Source: Parapristionchus giblindavisi (lineage: Eukaryota > Nematoda > Chromadorea > Rhabditida > Diplogasteridae). From it: 64,000 nt of DNA. The stretch's first letter is position 1; every line of letters begins with the position of its first letter. The notes under the pieces were generated by a model, which did no database searches, was not told the origin of the DNA, and saw only the letters and a list, made by a program, of their open reading frames with translations. Both the position numbers and the translations under genes were made by a program. The stretch spans positions 1-64,000 of the forward strand of contig CALSFV010000093.1 of NCBI GenBank assembly GCA_943737045.1, given 5' to 3'. This document shows positions 26,454 to 36,887 of the stretch, piece after piece.

Positions 26454-27374
26454 TTAGGTTGATGCATTCCTGTTTTCCGTTTTTGATATGTGTAGTTTGC
26501 TCCCTCCTCTCTGCGGCCGACCGCGACAACAACCACTGTGCTCTATAATATGAACAACTTGCTCCTCCCTCATATCAGTCGCAGTGCCACAACCAGCTAG
26601 TGAGCAGTCTCGTTCCCACAATGCCCCATCGATTCCACCCAAGCAGTGTCCGCATACGCAACGTAATGTTATTTCTCTTCCTCTCTGGCACCAAACCACC
26701 CGAGACCCACCGTCAACTGGCCCTAGTATATCCCCAGGAAGTCCCCTCCGAGCACACAGTACGTAATTGGTTCAAACGATTCGAGGCCCACAACTACAAT
26801 CTCGAAGACGAGGAGAGGTCGCAACCTGCATGAGTGATGGATTTAGATTTGCTGCGTAGCACAGTAGAAGGGGAGCCATTCGCTACTACGCGAGAAATAG
26901 CGCAGACTCTCGGAGTAGACCAGGCAACTGTCGCTCGAGGACTGAAGAAGCTCGACAAGGTACGAAAGTTAGGCCGTTGGATTCCCCACGTCTTGAGCGA
27001 CAAGAACAAGAATTGTCGAGTTGACACAGCAATAAGTCTTCTTACATACGAAAGGACGACGGCCTGCCTGGACAATCTCATAACGGGAGATGAGAAATGG
27101 ATCGTCTACCATCACGTTGCCAGACGTGCCCAGTGGGTGGACAAGGAGGATCAGTCCGAACCCGTCGCCAAAGACGAAAAGCACCAGAAGAAGGTGAAGA
27201 GTTGTCGATGGGGCATTGCGGGAAGGAGACTTCTCACTAGCTGGTTGTGGCACTGCGACTGATAAGAGGGAGGGGCAAGTAGTTTATATTATAGAGCACA
27301 GTGGTTGTCGGCCGCAGAGAGGAGTAAGCAAAGTACACATATCAAAAACGGAAAACAGGAATGCATCAACCTAA
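26454..27374 (+). mobile_element. rearranged mariner element
   Basis: TA target duplications at 26452-26453 and 27375-27376 flank ends TTAGGTTGATGCATTCCTGT. The inverted repeats extend far beyond normal mariner ends, ~180 bases (26454-26640 and 27208-27374). The right copy includes the complement of the transposase start region, so the 3' half of the element has been replaced by an inverted copy of its own 5' end. Confidence 0.88.
26621..27262 (+). pseudogene. mariner transposase, broken
   Basis: Starts at the ATG at 26621. The N-terminal helix-turn-helix region is recognisable (TVRNWFKRFEAHN, LEDEERS), then a TGA at 26831-26833 interrupts the same frame. Downstream, TTREIAQTLGVDQATVARGL is the second helix-turn-helix, WIPHVLSDKN matches the family WVPHxL motif, and ITGDEKWI holds the first catalytic Asp region. 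The frame then runs into the inverted 5' end at about 27208 and stops, so the second and third catalytic Asp regions are gone. Not functional. Confidence 0.88.
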
Positions 27375-27572
27375 TAATACATCACAATAAACATGCACAT
27401 GAACTAAATAGGCGGTTTTCGTTGAGAATTCGGCTAAACTTAGTCTGTACCTTAGATCACGCATGATCACGGATATTTCAAGGAAAATTTGTGCAAAAAC
27501 ACATTATCATGCATGGAAATGTCAAATCATGATGAATATACTTCAATCCTTGATCATGCATGGATTACAACT

Positions 27573-27906
27573 AGGGTTGGCTATAACGCACTATTCATTG
27601 CGGGCCCGCAAGGCGGTGTAAAATTATTGCGGGCCCGCAATGTCGAATTTAGCGGCGTAAAATCATGGCGGGCCCGCAATGACATTGCGGGCCCGCAATG
27701 ATTTTAGGCCGCTCAATTCGACAATGTAGTGGACGTTACAATGTCGAATGGAGCGGTATAAAATCATTGCGGGCCCGCAATGATTTTAGGCCGCTCAATT
27801 CGACATTGCGGGCCCGCAATAATTTTACACCGCATTGCGGGCCCGCTATTACTAGCAATGAAGAGTCAAGGCCATTGCGGCCCGCAACCCCCCAATAGCC
27901 AACTCT
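27573..27906. mobile_element. palindromic element made of GGGCCC units
   Basis: Ends AGGGTTGGCTAT and ATAGCCAACTCT. The interior repeats CATTGCGGGCCCGCAATG, itself a perfect palindrome, about eight times, interspersed with TTTTAGGCCGCTCAATTCGA. GC content is far above the flanks. Confidence 0.75.
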
Positions 27907-28025
27907 AATTACAACGCCGTAATTCGTTTTGCAAATAATATTACATTCATTTTTTTTTCAATTCGGTATGAGTACAAAAGACATAATGTTGTAGTCCCGC
28001 GCAACGAATGTAATCATCTATGTAT

Positions 28026-28104
28026 TGCCATAACCAGACCGTAACCTAGACCATAACCAGACCGTAACCTAGACCATAACCAGACCGTAACCTAGACCAT
28101 AACC
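28026..28104. repeat. 24 bp tandem repeat
   Basis: About three copies of ACCATAACCAGACCGTAACC plus four bases, breaking down rightward. On the minus strand they extend an open frame (28069-28332) with a GYGLGYG tail whose link to the gene at 28432-29699 is uncertain. Confidence 0.8.
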
Positions 28105-28431
28105 TGGATCGTAACCAACATCATAACCCACCGCGTCTGTATCCAATCTAGCTTCGAGGTATGACTTAAAGTGCTCGGCCCATGATCCATCCTCCAGGAA
28201 GGCGTCACAGTTTCCGACAATATGATGAGGACGCTGCTCGAATTCACACTCGGATAACATAGTCTTCATGGATCGCTCACTGATAAATAGATTAATTAAC
28301 GACGATGTCATCGGTTCCGGTTCCAGTACCACGGTTCTACCACGGTTTTTTCGGTTCTGGTTTTACGGATCACGATTTTTTTTACGATTCTCATTGTAAA
28401 TGTGCTAATTGTAAATGTTCAACATGAGTTT

Positions 28432-29699
28432 TCATTTACAAGTAATTTCCAGCACCATCAAAAATGTTTGGTACATGATTCCCATCAAACCGTACTCAGT
28501 CTCAGCGGTTAGCTCGTGCTCCTCGACTGGTGCTACATCAGGAGCTACGGTTGCATCTACTGCAGTATCCAGAGGAGTGGCAGCTGCGGGCTTCGTTGCT
28601 TCGACCTGAGAAGAATCACATATTAATGCACACTTTGTTTCACAATCATATCATATATCATATTATATATCAATTTTATATTACATTTTTATATTATTAT
28701 CAAAGAAATTCACGCACTTCTTGATCTTTCTTGTGCGATCTCTCAGGGCAAGTAACAGCTTCCTTCTCACATTCTTTTTGCACATCTAGAAAGTCAAGCT
28801 CCACCCATTTTCAGGCTCCGCCCATTATCCACCAACCATCTTTGAGCTTCTCTGTGAGCGGTGTTGGAGGGACGATAGGATGCTGCTTCTTTGCGGGTGC
28901 TGAAGAGATACATACATGATTCGGTCGTAACGCCTTGCAGTGAGAGTTAATTTAACCAAAATTTTCCTTGGCTAGTCATCATCGATTCGTTTATAGTCAT
29001 CTTATTTGTTTTTGCTTTTCTTTCATGAGTGTTTGGTAGAAAAAGATAATGTCATCGCTCCTTTGTCACAAACCTTCTTTATCGTCGTCTGGCTGACCAC
29101 CATTATTCCCATCCTCTCCGGTGCCATCTTGCGTTCCCACACTCCCGTCCTGAATATTATTAATGTAAGAACAGCGGAGTAGCATGCATTTTTGCATATT
29201 TATCTTCTGGTTTTCAAAATCTGCGAAAACAAATTTATGTAAGAGAGACTCGATGAGTTGATTTCCTTTTCTTGACTTTAGAATAGATCATAATGCATAC
29301 AGTCTGATTGGGTGGTGTTTTCCTTACTCCTACTGGTCGTGGTTTCGGTTTCGGTTCATCCTCTTTCGCGTTCTTCTTCTTTACAACATAAAATATTATA
29401 TAAAATTTTTATTAAATGTTTAAAAACGAGCCATATCGCTTTTTTTGGAGAGCAAATGTAGGGAAAATGCTCAAGAATTCCTTTTTTAAACTGATTTTAT
29501 AGATGTAAAAAAATCGCGAAATGCTCAGCAGATTGATTGGAAAAGCATTGATGAAGCTACAATGGTAGCCGGAGATACAAGATCTAGATACTGTAAGTGG
29601 TTACGGTAGGCGACTTACAGGTTGTTTCGAGTTGAAACAACTCAGAAGAGACATGGTGCACGTGAAGAAGAAGAGGAAAATGGAGAGAAGACCATTCAT
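28432..29699 (-). CDS. predicted secreted or membrane-anchored low-complexity protein
   Basis: Six exons with fully consistent phases (29619-29699, 29301-29378, 29074-29149, 28837-28899, 28718-28785, 28432-28605) encode 179 residues. Not recognised. Residues 1-22 are hydrophobic with three Phe in a row and could be a signal peptide or N-terminal anchor ending near MSLLSCF. A Lys/Pro segment follows (DEPKPKPRPVG), then an acidic Gly/Asn stretch, a short KECEKEAVTCPE segment with two Cys, and an Ala/Pro/Val-rich part (VAPDVAPVEEHE). The 51-base fourth intron is very short. The 3' end could instead splice into the frame at 28069-28290, but no donor keeps phase. It is divergent from the major sperm protein gene, with 306 bases between start codons. 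Confidence 0.7.
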
Positions 29700-29963
29700 G
29701 TCCAGCTAGAAAACTTGGAATGATGTGAACGATAAAAGATGAAGAATGAAGAAACGAAAGATATAATCTAATTTAAGATGTTAGAACATGTATATGCAAA
29801 TTCCCAGCACTCTTTTTGCACTTTTCTGTGTAATAAGTACGTGATTTCATCAATTCTATTTCATTTTCATAAATTAACCTATTATCATTTTCACTTACAT
29901 TAATTGTCATTCTTTCTTTCTTAATCATATTATAACGAATATGTTGATTAGTCCATCTTCCCA

Positions 29964-29969
29964 TATAAA
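29964..29969 (+). promoter_or_regulatory. TATA-like box before the MSP gene
   Basis: TATAAA 37 bases upstream of the major sperm protein ATG, in the 306-base divergent spacer. Position suits a short 5' leader, but no start-site evidence exists. Confidence 0.35.
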
Positions 29970-30005
29970 CATGGGCCGAATCGGTCAACCATCACATCAG
30001 TCGTC

Positions 30006-30600
30006 ATGGCTCAGTCAGTACCTCCCGGAGATATCGCCACCCAACCCGGATCCAAGATCGTCTTCAACGCTCCCTATGATGACAAGCACACCTACCACAT
30101 CAAGGTCAGTTGTAGAGTCTTAAGGTAAGTTAAGGTTTTATGGTTCAGGGACTAGGATGTTAGGTTCTTAAGATTTTAGGATTTAAGTTAAGGTTGGGTG
30201 TTCCTAAGCCCTTAAGGTATTCAAGTTTGAACTAATATCAACAATATACAGGTGACCAACTCCTCTGCTCGCCGTATCGGATGGGCCTTCAAGACCACCA
30301 ACATGAAGAGACTCGGTGTCGACCCCGGATCAGGAGTACTCGACCCCAAGGAGAATGCCCTCATCGCCGTCTCCTGCGACGCCTTCGCCTACGGACAGGA
30401 GGTACGGTATTTTTGTCATCACGGTATATAATAACATTCTTGGATTACTGTATCGATCCTTTCAGGACACCAACAATGATCGTATCACGATCGAGTGGAC
30501 CAACACGCCTGATGGAGCCGCCAAGCAGTTCCGTCGTGAATGGTTCCAGGGTGACGGTATGGTCCGCAGAAAGAACCTCCCCATCGAGTACAACCCTTGA
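30006..30600 (+). CDS. msp: major sperm protein
   Basis: Three exons (30006-30104, 30252-30401, 30466-30600; introns after residues 33 and 83, both phase 0) encode exactly 127 residues, the standard MSP length. It opens [17 protein letters not shown] and contains [18 protein letters not shown], the Cys-containing VSCDAF strand, and ends [20 protein letters not shown], all characteristic. MSP is the Ig-like fibre-forming protein that drives amoeboid sperm motility and acts as an extracellular oocyte-maturation signal; it lacks a signal peptide here as in other nematodes. Codons are strongly biased to C-ending forms (ATC, CTC, GCC), as expected of a highly expressed gene. This is the only MSP copy in the window although the family is usually multicopy. 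Confidence 0.98.
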
Positions 30601-30768
30601 AGATAAACTCGAGTCTTCTTATAACTTGACTTGTTGACACATTGAAACTTTGAACGTTTACAAAATACAGAAATACATTTTTATTGACATTGCACACTTC
30701 TTGAGTTTTCAATGCATAACGCGTGGTATAAGCCACCCCATGTATCGATATACATTGTGAAACATGTA

Positions 30769-30869
30769 CAGTAGCGCCCAAAAGTCTGAATACACTTTTT
30801 ATTTCTGTTGTTCTTTTATTTCTGTTGTTCTGTTGTTCTGTTGTTCTGTATTTCTGTTGATTTTTATTT
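30769..30869. repeat. solo Tc1-like terminus with TTCTGTTG repeats
   Basis: CAGTAGCGCCCAAAAGTCTG matches both ends of the palindromic element at 31415-33081. It is followed by TTCTGTTGT tandem repeats up to the outer edge of the giant palindrome. Confidence 0.75.
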
Positions 30870-30918
30870 CGAAAAATATATATTAGTTATAATTTTGTAG
30901 ACTATTATTATATTTCAG

Positions 30919-31118
30919 CGTGAAATGATTATGAACAAACGTTATGGAACTTATGATATATCTTGCGAATTTTCGGAAGAACTAGAAACGGTTGAGTGTG
31001 GTTAGTTTTTTTTGTACACATTTACGGAATGGCACAAAAATTTTCGTTTTCAGCTCCCGTTAAGGTAGATTGTGAATGTGATCCAAACGATGGAAAAGAT
31101 GCGACTATCAGAGTATAA
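30919..31118 (+). pseudogene. duplicated terminal exons of the Cys-module family, inverted copy
   Basis: Exons 30919-31000 and 31054-31118 separated by a 53-base intron, ending in TAA. They encode NKRYGTYDISCEF and then VDCECDPNDGKD, matching the YGTWQIPAK / CECDPYDGMD exon of the minus-strand gene at 34591-36887. It is the mirror image of 33378-33577, with no start codon and no upstream exons in this orientation, so it is a gene fragment. Confidence 0.75.
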
Positions 31119-31414
31119 AACGTGTACTTCATTGTATCACTCATTGCTAAAGTGACAAAACATTAATTTGTTAAACTTAAATAAAGCCTAAATCATGAAT
31201 TTGTTTACAAATATTTAGAAAATCACTTAAATTCAAGAACACACTTGATGAACTGGCAGAATTAAAGATCTCAGTGGACGCAAACATAAAAGAACTCTAA
31301 AAATGTACAGTGGTGGTCATAAGGAAAACATATTTTGGTTTTTATTTTGGTTTTTGAAGGAAAACATATTTTAGTTTTCCGATCACCTTGAAATTTTCAT
31401 ATAGTGAACTCATA

Positions 31415-33081
31415 CAGTAGCGCCCAAAAGTCTGAATACACTTTTTATTTGTGTTGTAATTTTTGGGTCAGTTGAGATATCAAGCTGTAATGTGGACATT
31501 ATGTACCCAATGTATGTATGTATTCGATACCCTTATAAGGTCTCACGGGCCTTGGTTATTGTTTTTGGTTATTGCATAGTGATGACGCAACCGAACAACA
31601 CATTTTTCGAAAATTCATTATTCTTTCAGGGATTTTTTCGTACTTGTCAAACTTCGTGAGCATTGAGAGAACTTCAAGGCCTATCCAGAAAAAAAAGTTT
31701 CAGGTTGCGGCGAATTCGGATATTGGCTGCAGACTTGCTGCAATATCGCGGTCGCAAAATCATATCTCGGCTTCTAGAAGAGCTCGAAACGCGTTCAAAG
31801 CAGCAAACTGATTCTCTTGGTGATTCCTGATGATCCTGTAAGTATGGTAGAGCTAGCTCATCATTCATCCTCATGGATCGAAAAAGTCACTTTTTTACAT
31901 GACCCAACTTTGAAGGTTCACAATTCTGAGCGCAGACCTTGTAAAAATGTGTTTTTTGGATAGGAATGTAGAAAATATATTAATTAATCGATTCCCCGCT
32001 TTTTAGAGCGATTGCTAATCTTTCTTGCCTGCGGCAGTCGATTATCTGAAGGATAGTCGTTTAGGCCGCGCTCCCTTCTCATCTCGCGACCCGTACACAT
32101 CTCTAGGCTTTTCACACTGCTCAACGAGCTTTGATAGATGAAATCATTCTAAAACGTATTGTCGCTAATCCTGAACATCATAGTCTATAAAAGAAACCGT
32201 TTTTGATCTTCTCTGATCGAATGAAACAACTTTTCATTATTATTTTGAGGAAAATTTGACGAAAAATGAGCAAAGATCAAAGATCAAAGTTTGAAAATAG
32301 CAGGATCAACGATCAAAACATCGATTCATACTGTGTCTCTCTTTTCTGATATATCAAATCTCTAAAAGCGGCTAAAATCGTCATTGAACAGCATGAAAAA
32401 CCTAGAGATGTTTACGTGTCGCGAGATGAGAAGGGGGCGCGGCCAGAACGAGTATCCTTCAGATAATCGACTGCCGCAGGCAAGAAAGATAAGCAATCGC
32501 TCTAAAAAGCGGGGAATCGATTAATTAATATATTTTCTACATTCCTATCCAAAAACCACATTTTTACAAGGTCTGCGCTCAGAATTGTGAACCTTCAAAT
32601 TTGGGTCATGTAAAAAAGTGACTTTTTCGATCCATGAGGATGAATGATGAGCTAGCTCTACCATACTTACAGGATCATCAGGAATCACCAAGAGAATCAG
32701 TTTGCTGCTTTGAACGCGTTTCGAGCTCTTCTAGAAGCCGAGATATGATTTTGCGACCGCGATATTGCAGCAAGTCTGCAGCCAATATCCGAATTCGCCG
32801 CAACCTGAAACTTTTTTTCTGGATAGGCCTTGTAGTTCCCTCAATGCTCACGAAGTTTGACAAGTACGAAAAAATCCCTGAAAGAATAATGAATTTTCGA
32901 AAAAGTGTTGTTCGGTTGCGTCATCACTATGCAATAACCAGAAAGGCCCGTGAGACCTTATAAGGGTATCGAATACATACATACATTGGGTACATAATGT
33001 CCACATTACAGCTTGATATCTCAACTGACCCAAAAATTACAACACAAATAAAAAGTGTATTCAGACTTTTGGGCGCTACTG
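31415..33081. mobile_element. Tc1/mariner-like palindromic element
   Basis: Ends CAGTAGCGCCCAAAAGTCTG with flanking TA at 31413-31414 and 33082-33083, the Tc1/mariner signature. The inverted repeats are ~700 bases. The centre has AAAGATCAAAGATCAAAG but no transposase. A second Tc1-type end, CAGTGGTGGTCATAAGGAAA, lies just outside in both arms of the larger palindrome. Confidence 0.75.
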
Positions 33082-33377
33082 TATGAGTTCACTATATGAA
33101 AATTTCAAGGTGATCGGAAAACTAAAATATGTTTTCCTTCAAAAACCAAAATAAAAACCAAAATATGTTTTCCTTATGACCACCACTGTACATTTTTAGA
33201 GTTCTTTTATGTTTGCGTCCACTGAGATCTTTAATTCTGCCAGTTCATCAAGTGTGTTCTTGAATTTAAGTGATTTTCTAAATATTTGTAAACAAATTCA
33301 TGATTTAGGCTTTATTTAAGTTTAACAAATTAATGTTTTGTCACTTTAGCAATGAGTGATACAATGAAGTACACGTT

Positions 33378-33577
33378 TTATACTCTGATAGTCGCATCTT
33401 TTCCATCGTTTGGATCACATTCACAATCTACCTTAACGGGAGCTGAAAACGAAAATTTTTGTGCCATTCCGTAAATGTGTACAAAAAAAACTAACCACAC
33501 TCAACCGTTTCTAGTTCTTCCGAAAATTCGCAAGATATATCATAAGTTCCATAACGTTTGTTCATAATCATTTCACG
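33378..33577 (-). pseudogene. orphan terminal exons of the Cys-module gene
   Basis: Exons 33496-33577 and 33378-33442 correspond to the last exon of a repeat module (YGTYDISCEF ... CECDPNDGKD, then stop). They lie 1 kb downstream of the premature stop of the 34591-36887 gene on the same strand, which suggests they once completed its third module. No exon for the module's VEALVRQGC part remains, and a family A MITE has landed between. The exact inverted copy is at 30919-31118. Confidence 0.65.
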
Positions 33578-33654
33578 CTGAAATATAATAATAGTCTACA
33601 AAATTATAACTAATATATATTTTTCGCTTTTTCCTCTTCACCACGGATTGTCAC

Positions 33655-33727
33655 AGGCCTAGCAGTGATCATCCGTAGGACTTCGTGTGCCTCGAATAAA
33701 GGGTTGTAACTTGACCTTTACCTTTGC
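33655..33727 (+). repeat. dispersed repeat, family B, copy 4
   Basis: GGCCTAGCAGTGATCATCCG then AGGACTTCGTGTGCCTCGAA, continuing to TGACCTTTACCTTT. The best-preserved copy of the family, directly abutting the giant palindrome. Confidence 0.65.
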
Positions 33728-33984
33728 TACGGCCAAATTCTTTGCCAAGTGTGATAAAATCCAAATCTAACCATAAAACCATTATTACCTATGGGAATTG
33801 ATCTTAAATGTGTTTGTCATTATGCCTATCAGTAATTTGGCAATTGTATATGTATATGTTTTAAACTTAAACATTCTCACCACTATTCCTGTGATCTTAT
33901 AATCGCTCCACACTGTTACATTGCATCCTTGTCTTACAGTAATCTAAAAGTAATCTTCTTACGCATTACGACGTGTATTGCTTA

Positions 33985-34468
33985 AAGGCACACCCCAACC
34001 TCATTCGAAATTCTCACAAGGGAATGCTCCGAACTTGTCCTGGCCATATGAGATGGCAATAGCATAAATAGAATCAGTTTTCGATGATTATTGCGAATCC
34101 ATTTTCAAACGATGTCCAATCGAGCTGAGCTTCGAGAAAATCCATATTGAAATTCGATAAGTTGATACAAAAATTCACTTCTTATCTACCTTATCTACTA
34201 AACTACAACAGCATGTATTTGTAGTTGATAGATGAGCTCATGAACACATTTGGATGGTTTGTGTAGGAAGCTGCAGGAATTTCCGAATCAACTAGCCGAA
34301 TTTCAATATCGATTTTCTCGAAGCTCAGATCGACTTTTGAAAATGGATTCGTAATCAGCATCGAAAACTGATCTTATTCATGCTATTGCTATCTCATATG
34401 GCCATGACAAGTTGCGAGCATACCCTTGTCAGCTCTGGCCACACAAAATTAGCTTGGGTGGTCCTTTA
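33985..34468. mobile_element. MITE family A, long form
   Basis: Ends AAAGGCACACCCCAA and TTGGGTGGTCCTTTA belong to family A, but the body is 484 bases: arms carrying TGGCCATATGAGATGGCAAT and TCTCGAAGCTCAG segments fold back on each other. A possible parent or expanded derivative of the ~100 bp copies. Confidence 0.7.
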
Positions 34469-34590
34469 ACATAGAAAATGAAACAGATAAAAGACAATTC
34501 CTTCCACTCTCTCTCTCGACTCAATTTATTCCCATTTCCTAGTTTTTTAATACCACGTTTCGAATTACAATTAGACATATAAATCGTAAT

Positions 34591-36887
34591 TTATTCCATG
34601 AAACTTGCCTCTTCATAAGTTGCGGACGTTAAATTGTTAGCATGTGATGAACTCGATGGATAGTCCTCTATTTGTATGAACTCATAGCCTTGACTGGTCT
34701 TCATTTCCGCGCATATCGACATATCTGCTTGTGTCCCTGCAATTTTTTAAAATTATTTTATACTATTTGATGATTATTTGCAAAACATCAATATTTGTAT
34801 CCCATTCTTACCATTACTATTCTTTATAAAATTTCTTATTTTATAATATTTAATTATATTTAATGGCTCACATTCGCAACGACCCGTGGTTGCATCGAAC
34901 ACGTGGTTCCTTGCGCATTCTAAATATTTGTACATACACACATATATATATACATATATACATTATAAAATTCTTACTTGGTGGTATATTTTCTGGTTTA
35001 TCCATTCCATCATAGGGATCACATTCACAAGTGATCCATGTTAATCCCCAATATTCATTATCAAGTGTCCCTGTTGCTTTTGCTGGAATCTGCCATGTTC
35101 CATAGGTTCTGTTCCATAAAAGAGCTGGCTGGAATAATCACGATATAACTTCTTAACAATGGTCACTAGTCATATCGCCACTAGTCAGTCTAGTCAGTCA
35201 CTAGTCATATCTAGTCACTAGTCACATATCTAGTCACTAGTCTAGTCAGTCACTAGTCATATACTAGTCTAGTCACTAGTCATATCGCCACGGGAATGCA
35301 TTATGGTTCCCTTGATAGGTTGTAAGAACAACCTCACAAGGACGAAAAATAGCCGCAAAGCGCGAATTTTGAAAAATTTGTATTTTTGAAAATGCCAACA
35401 GTACCACATTTGTGCTATTGCCCTCGAACGTAGCGACGCATCCTTGTCGGACGAGAGCTTCCACGGTCTCAAATATTAACAAATCAGAAATATAATAAAA
35501 TCATAATATTTTGGGATTAATATAAATTTTGAAAATTAATGTTATATGTACATACTTTGTCATTGAAGTCACTATATTCTAGACCATTCGCTAAGAGATT
35601 TCTTGTATAATGCGTGGTATTAGGATAGTTAGGTATCACGATGTTTAGGTACGAGCCCTCGTAATTCTTCAGTTCAACGCATATGTTTTTGTCGAGTTTC
35701 CCTGAATTAATATATTAAAATTGATTATCTCCACTCTGAACATAATGAAAGTGTGGTGAGTTAAGTGCGAAAATAGAAGAAGAACACCTACATTCACATC
35801 TTTTACTGAGTTCGTCGTACTCGTGATTGCGTTCGCAGGCTGCAATTATTTTAGTTATTTTTATTCATCACCCATCCCCTATCCATATTTCTAAAACTCA
35901 ATGTCATACAGAATCATTGATTCAATTTTATTGTGATCGGTTCCCGTTCGCGTTGTACTATTATTTTGACGTTGATAAAGCGTAATAGCCGCCCCTAATT
36001 AATGCAAACTGCCAAACGGTCTACATAGAATACTGTATTTCTTGTATTTCTTACTGTATGAATATATAAGGACAAATGCCATACTCGGTATTTCGGGTCG
36101 CTGACATGTGTCTGTGTCATAACGATCGCAGTTGCACTCGACCCAAGTAAGGCCATACAGCTCATTTTCAAGATTTCCGGCGAATTTGCACGGAATGGAA
36201 TATAGACCGTAACCAACGTTCGTGAGGAGTGGAAACTGAAATATTTTCGGTTGTTACTTCATTATAGCTAATTCCTATTGTGTAGATGCACACCCGAGCT
36301 AATTTGAAGCGCTCCGCTCCGGCAATTCTCTCTAGCACTATTTACCTACGGGTGTTGTCGGAGCGGGAAATGAAATTAGCTCGGATTGTGACCTTAAATT
36401 CAGCACCCAACCATGTCATGATGTCCTTGAAATGTTGCGATGCACCCTTGTCGAACGACGGCTTCTACGACCTTGAAATAATGTGGTTTGAAGTTGTTTT
36501 AAAATTTGTAATAATATGCTACGACTAACTTTATCGTTGAAGTTGTTGATCTCATAGTCACTACCAAGAAGCCACCTTGCAAAGTAACTTCTCTTGGGCC
36601 AATTGGCCATCACTATATTTAGGTATTCATTATCCTTATTCTTTAGCTCCACGCAAATATTCGGGTCAAGCTGCCCTGCAAACAATTGATCTTTGATCTT
36701 TCGGAACAACAGAAATAAACAAACATACATTCACATCTTCCTGTTTCAGAGTTGTATTTATGATTGCGATGACAAAAGGCTGAAAACACATTCTGTCATT
36801 TAAGTAATATTGTAAAGAAAACATACGTTCTGGAGCAGCAGTGGCAACCAAAAAGAAGAATGGAAGCCAGATGATCTTTGCAATCAT
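34591..36887 (-). CDS. secreted protein of repeated Cys modules
   Basis: Eleven exons in consistent phase (36827-36887, 36729-36779, 36530-36675, 36412-36471, 36085-36235, 35792-35839, 35556-35701, 35405-35467, 34978-35128, 34872-34919, 34591-34736) give 356 residues. Residues 1-18 are a signal peptide (hydrophobic FFFLVATAA). A four-exon module of ~134 residues then repeats with identical intron phases: CxRNHxY...GRCEW, ICVELK...YLNIV, VEALVRQGC.ATF, and NxxYGxxxIP...LTWxxCxCDxYD. Modules 1 and 2 are complete. Module 3 stops after its second exon, where the codon matching the usual final Lys is TAA and the donor GT is AT. Family not recognised; likely extracellular and disulfide-bonded. Exon duplication made the array. 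Introns hold a family A MITE and a CTAGTCA tandem repeat. Confidence 0.75.
35161..35290. repeat. CTAGTCA tandem repeat in an intron
   Basis: Irregular repetition of CACTAGTCATAT and CTAGTCAGT units in the intron between 35405 and 35128 of the Cys-module gene. Confidence 0.85.
36282..36393. mobile_element. MITE family A, copy in the Cys-module gene
   Basis: Ends CACACCCGAGCTAATTTGA and AAATTAGCTCGGATTGTG with the CTCCGCTCCGGCAAT/TGTCGGAGCGGGA inner pair. Sits wholly in an intron (36236-36411). Confidence 0.8.

Larger units (their letters stand above)
30870..33626. repeat. giant inverted duplication (2.76 kb palindrome)
   Basis: The left arm from 30870 matches the reverse complement of the right arm ending at 33626. 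Outer coordinates mirror exactly about a constant sum of 64496 for at least 550 bases, with only small indels further in. The arms are ~1.24 kb around a ~265-base centre (about 32120-32385). The inner part is a Tc1-like element. The outer ~540 bases of each arm contain two exons and an intron related to the neighbouring 34591-36887 gene. Confidence 0.9.

Noticed and set aside
28069..28332. 87-codon minus-strand frame with GYGLGYG tail as a last exon of the 28432-29699 gene
   Set aside because: No donor in the upstream gene gives a compatible phase, and the tail is made by the 24-base tandem repeat. Left as uncertain rather than annotated.
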